Below the pieces are notes generated by a model. That model had not been told where the DNA came from. It did not search any database and saw nothing but the letters and a program-made list of their open reading frames with translations. From Thermococcaceae archaeon (GTDB lineage Archaea > Methanobacteriota_B > Thermococci > Thermococcales > Thermococcaceae), in assembly GCA_026986455.1 (NCBI GenBank), contig JALSON010000336.1, forward strand, positions 1 to 7,385: DNA of 7,385 nt, in the 5' to 3' direction. Below are positions 4,625 to 7,385 of this stretch, in pieces (position 1 is the stretch's first letter; each line of letters opens with the position of its first letter). A program made the translations under genes and the position numbers.

Positions 4625-7385
4625 ATGCCATACATTGAGAAGCTCGAAATGAAGGGTTTCAAATCATACGGTAACAGGAAGGTCGTAGTTCCATTTTCTA
4701 AAGGATTCACAGCGATTGTTGGTGCCAATGGCAGCGGTAAAAGCAACATAGGGGATGCTGTTCTCTTTGTTCTCGGCGGGCTCTCGGCCAAAGCCATGAG
4801 GGCCACGAGAATAAGCGATTTAATATTTGCAGGAACCAAAACAGAAGCCCCATCAAAATACGCGGAGGTTGCCATGTATTTCAACAACGAGGACAGGGGA
4901 TTTCCGCTGGATGAGGATGAAGTTGTCATCAAGAGGCGCGTTTATCCCGATGGCAGGAGCACCTACTGGCTGAACGGAAAGAGAACAAGCAGGAGCGATA
5001 TCCTCGACATCCTGAGTGCCGCCATGATTTCCCCTGAGGGCTACAACTTAGTTCTTCAGGGGGATATCACAAAGTTCATCAAAATGAGCCCGACGGAAAG
5101 GCGGCTGATCATAGATGAGATTTCTGGTATAGCCGAGTATGATTCCAAGAAATCGAAGGCACTGGAAGAACTGAAGCAGGCAGAGGAGAACCTGGCGAGG
5201 GTTGACCTGCTCATAGGTGAGGTTAAAAAGCAGCTGGATAAGCTGGAGCGGGAGAGGAACGATGCGCTGAGATACCTCGACCTCAAGGAGAAGCTTGAGA
5301 AGGCGAAGGTGACCCTCCTCGTTGGGGAAATCAGGATGCTGGAGAGCGAGATCGAGGAGGGCAGGCTCAGGAGCACTCAGGTGGAGGAGGAAATAGGACA
5401 GATTGAGGGCAGGTTGAAGGAAATTGCAAAGGAAATAGTTGCAAAGGAGAGGGAACTGGAGGACATTGAAAAGGAGCTGGAGGAAAAGAGCGAGGACGGC
5501 ATCCTTGATATCACAAGGAGGATAAGTGAAGTCCACTCAAAGATAGAGATGGCAAAGAAGAACATAGAACTTGCAGAAAAAGAGATAGAAGAGAGCCAGG
5601 GGAGGCTGGCGAAGGCAAAGGAAGATCTCAAAAAAGTTTCAGCGGAGATAGATAAAAGCAGAAACGCCATTGAGAGATGGAAGAGAAGAAAGGAAAAGCT
5701 CCTGAAAGATATTGAGAGAAAGGAAGTTGAGAGGAACGAGCTGGTCATCAGGCTTGGGGAGATAGATAAGAACTTCTCCATAGCAAAACAGGATTTTGAT
5801 AGGGTTACGGAGGAGCTTGAAGAGGCCAAAAAGGATATGTACCTGAAGGAGAGCGACATAAACAAGTTCAGCGATGAAATTGAGGGTCTGCGGGCCAAAA
5901 TAGTCCAGAACAATGCCAAAAGAGCGGCCATCCGGGAAAAGATAGAAGAGGCACGGCAGGCCATGGAGGAGAAGAAGGCCGAGCTCGGCGAGATTGAAAG
6001 CAGAATGAGCAGAGCCGAGAGCAGGCTTAGAAAGGCCGAGAAGGAGCTGGAGGAAAAAAGCAGGAAATACCAGAAAATCGCGGAAGAACATGAAAAAGCC
6101 AAAAACGAGCTCATAAAAGCAGAGGCACAGAAGGAAGCCAGAGGCAACAGGGCCATTGAAGCCATCAAGAGGGCCAATATTGAGGGGGTATACGGCTCGC
6201 TGGGAGAGCTGATAAAGGTCAGGGATGAGAGATATTTCACCGCGGTGGATGTTGCGCTCGGCTCCCATGCAGACAACATCGTGGTTGAAGACGACAGGGT
6301 GGCTGAAAAGGCAATAGAATTCCTGAAGAAGACCAAACTGGGCAGACTCACGTTTCTTCCCCTGAACAAGATAAAACCCCGCTCCATGAGGGAAAAACCG
6401 TCCTTTGGAACACCGGCAATGGATCTGGTGGAATACAACCCGCGCTTCAGGAATGCCGTCTCCTATGCCCTTGGAGACACCCTCGTTGTCAGTGATATGG
6501 ATGAGGCAAGAGCTGTCGGCATAGGAAAGCTCAGGATGGTAACGCTGAGCGGGGAGCTCCTTGAGAGGAGCGGTGCCATAGTTGGCGGTTACTACAGACC
6601 GAGGAGCAGGCTCACCATAAACACCGAAGAGCTCAGAAAACGTGTTCAGGCCCTTGAGAGGGAGAAGGAAGGTCTGGAAAGCGCAATCAATGCCCTGAAG
6701 ATTGAGCTCAAGGGGCTTGAGAGGGAACTCTTTGAGCTGAGGATGAAGAAAAGCGATGCAAGCAAAGACCTTCAGGTTCTGCAGAAGGAAATGGAGAGGC
6801 TCCTGGCCGAAGACCGGGCCTTAAAAGAGGAGATTGAAGAAAGTGAGAAAAAAATTGAGCTCCTCCAGAAAAAAATCGAAAATAGCAGGGGAGAGCTGGC
6901 GAAGCTGAAGGGAAAAATCCAGAGGCTTGAACGAAAAAAGGAGAAGCTCAAGAAGGCTCTGGACAATCCTGAAGCAAGGGAGATCAACCAGCAGATAAGG
7001 GAGGTTGAGCATGAGATCAGCAAGCTGCGGGAGGAGCTCAGCAAGGTCGAATCCAAACTTGAAGGTCTCGACATAAGAATAAACGAGGAGCTGATTCCGA
7101 GAAAAGCTGATCTTGAAGAGGAAATTGAGGGACTCATAAACAGGATAAATGCCCTCAAAAAGAACATTGCCACAAATGAGGAGGCGATTGAAAAATTAAA
7201 GGGAGAGCTCAGGGAACTTGAGAAACTCGAAGATGAGGTAAAGGAGGAACTCAGGGAACTGAGAAACAGAAGGGAAGAGCTGAGAAAGGAGATTGAGGAG
7301 CTGAGAAAGGAAAAAGATCAGCTTGGAGTAAAAATGCAGAACCTCCGGATAGAGGCAAACACTCTGAAGGTGCAAATGATTCAGT
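4625..7385 (+). CDS. smc: Chromosome segregation/condensation ATPase SMC, N-terminal 920 codons
   Basis: The frame is open from ATG 4625 to the window end with no frameshift. Walker A is GANGSGKS (33-40), the R-loop Arg is R59 in AKAMRATR, and the Q-loop is LVLQGDITKF with Q145. A long N-terminal coiled coil spans about 155-515. The hinge, about 519-660, starts IEGVYGSLGEL, includes GSHADNIVVED, and ends in SGAIVGGYY. The returning coiled coil runs to the edge. The signature motif, Walker B and D-loop lie beyond the window, so about 260 residues are missing relative to the roughly 1,180-residue Pyrococcus homologue. SMC homodimers entrap and organise chromosomal DNA with ScpA, using ATP. The head and hinge closely resemble Thermococcales SMC, which rules out Rad50 (no zinc hook). 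The start has an AGGTG ribosome binding site at 4614-4618. Highly charged coil codons create long, spurious serine-rich frames on the opposite strand. Confidence 0.97.
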   Translation, partial: MPYIEKLEMKGFKSYGNRKVVVPFSKGFTAIVGANGSGKSNIGDAVLFVLGGLSAKAMRATRISDLIFAGTKTEAPSKYAEVAMYFNNEDRGFPLDEDEVVIKRRVYPDGRSTYWLNGKRTSRSDILDILSAAMISPEGYNLVLQGDITKFIKMSPTERRLIIDEISGIAEYDSKKSKALEELKQAEENLARVDLLIGEVKKQLDKLERERNDALRYLDLKEKLEKAKVTLLVGEIRMLESEIEEGRLRSTQVEEEIGQIEGRLKEIAKEIVAKERELEDIEKELEEKSEDGILDITRRISEVHSKIEMAKKNIELAEKEIEESQGRLAKAKEDLKKVSAEIDKSRNAIERWKRRKEKLLKDIERKEVERNELVIRLGEIDKNFSIAKQDFDRVTEELEEAKKDMYLKESDINKFSDEIEGLRAKIVQNNAKRAAIREKIEEARQAMEEKKAELGEIESRMSRAESRLRKAEKELEEKSRKYQKIAEEHEKAKNELIKAEAQKEARGNRAIEAIKRANIEGVYGSLGELIKVRDERYFTAVDVALGSHADNIVVEDDRVAEKAIEFLKKTKLGRLTFLPLNKIKPRSMREKPSFGTPAMDLVEYNPRFRNAVSYALGDTLVVSDMDEARAVGIGKLRMVTLSGELLERSGAIVGGYYRPRSRLTINTEELRKRVQALEREKEGLESAINALKIELKGLERELFELRMKKSDASKDLQVLQKEMERLLAEDRALKEEIEESEKKIELLQKKIENSRGELAKLKGKIQRLERKKEKLKKALDNPEAREINQQIREVEHEISKLREELSKVESKLEGLDIRINEELIPRKADLEEEIEGLINRINALKKNIATNEEAIEKLKGELRELEKLEDEVKEELRELRNRREELRKEIEELRKEKDQLGVKMQNLRIEANTLKVQMIQ

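Noticed and set aside
4524..4655. Short plus-strand open frame of about 43 codons upstream of and into smc
   Set aside because: It has no ribosome binding site, spans the smc promoter, and overlaps the smc start out of frame.
5160..6120. Apparent repetitive GAG/AAG/CTG-rich sequence
   Set aside because: This reflects the heptad composition of the SMC coiled coil, not a DNA repeat or CRISPR array; no regularly spaced identical units are present.
5377..6438. Minus-strand open frame of 353 codons, rich in Ser, Phe and Leu
   Set aside because: It is the complement of the SMC coiled coil; Lys/Glu codon bias yields Ser/Phe/Leu runs. It has no recognisable domain and the plus strand is clearly SMC. 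The same applies to minus frames at 4612-4932, 5048-5536, 5639-6268 and 6772-7173.

Overview
The window reads as a chromosomal segment of a hyperthermophilic euryarchaeon of the order Thermococcales (Thermococcus/Pyrococcus/Palaeococcus group). The evidence is a very Pyrococcus-like SMC protein, a PIN/KH-domain ATPase, an archaeal split methylmalonyl-CoA mutase set, a DUF835 protein, GGTGG-type ribosome binding sites, and TATA boxes about 25 nt upstream of probable transcription starts. Genus and species cannot be fixed from sequence reading alone.

Layout, left to right: (1) 2-361 +, C-terminal end of a PIN-domain/KH-domain ATPase. (2) 407-579 +, a small two-segment membrane protein that needs one frameshift near 473-477 to be read. 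(3) 578-637 on the minus strand, an unlisted C/D box guide RNA with C, D', C' and D boxes, two 12-nt guides and a 5-bp closing stem. One guide matches the universally conserved 23S rRNA segment UAGCGAAAUU. (4) 688-1242 +, a Maf nucleotide pyrophosphatase, probably leaderless; its TATA element may also serve the guide RNA in the opposite direction. (5) 1267-1917 -, a PHP-domain metallohydrolase convergent with maf. (6) Divergent from it, 2043-2471 +, the cobalamin-binding small subunit of methylmalonyl-CoA mutase, then 2515-3471 +, the MeaB/ArgK GTPase, and 3468-3869 +, methylmalonyl-CoA epimerase. (7) 4004-4432 +, a DUF835 protein of unknown function. (8) 4625-7385 +, the first 920 codons of smc, cut by the window edge before its C-terminal ATPase half.

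The functional core is the mutase set. The B12-domain subunit, its G-protein chaperone and the epimerase together interconvert (S)-methylmalonyl-CoA, (R)-methylmalonyl-CoA and succinyl-CoA; the large catalytic mutase subunit is not in the window. The flanking genes are housekeeping: nucleotide-pool sanitation (Maf), nucleic-acid ATPase (PIN/KH) and chromosome organisation (SMC).

I did not see a mobile element, CRISPR array, tRNA, rRNA or defence system. The least expected content lies in 362-687: the frameshifted membrane gene, the antisense-oriented C/D guide RNA, and the apparently shared divergent promoter.
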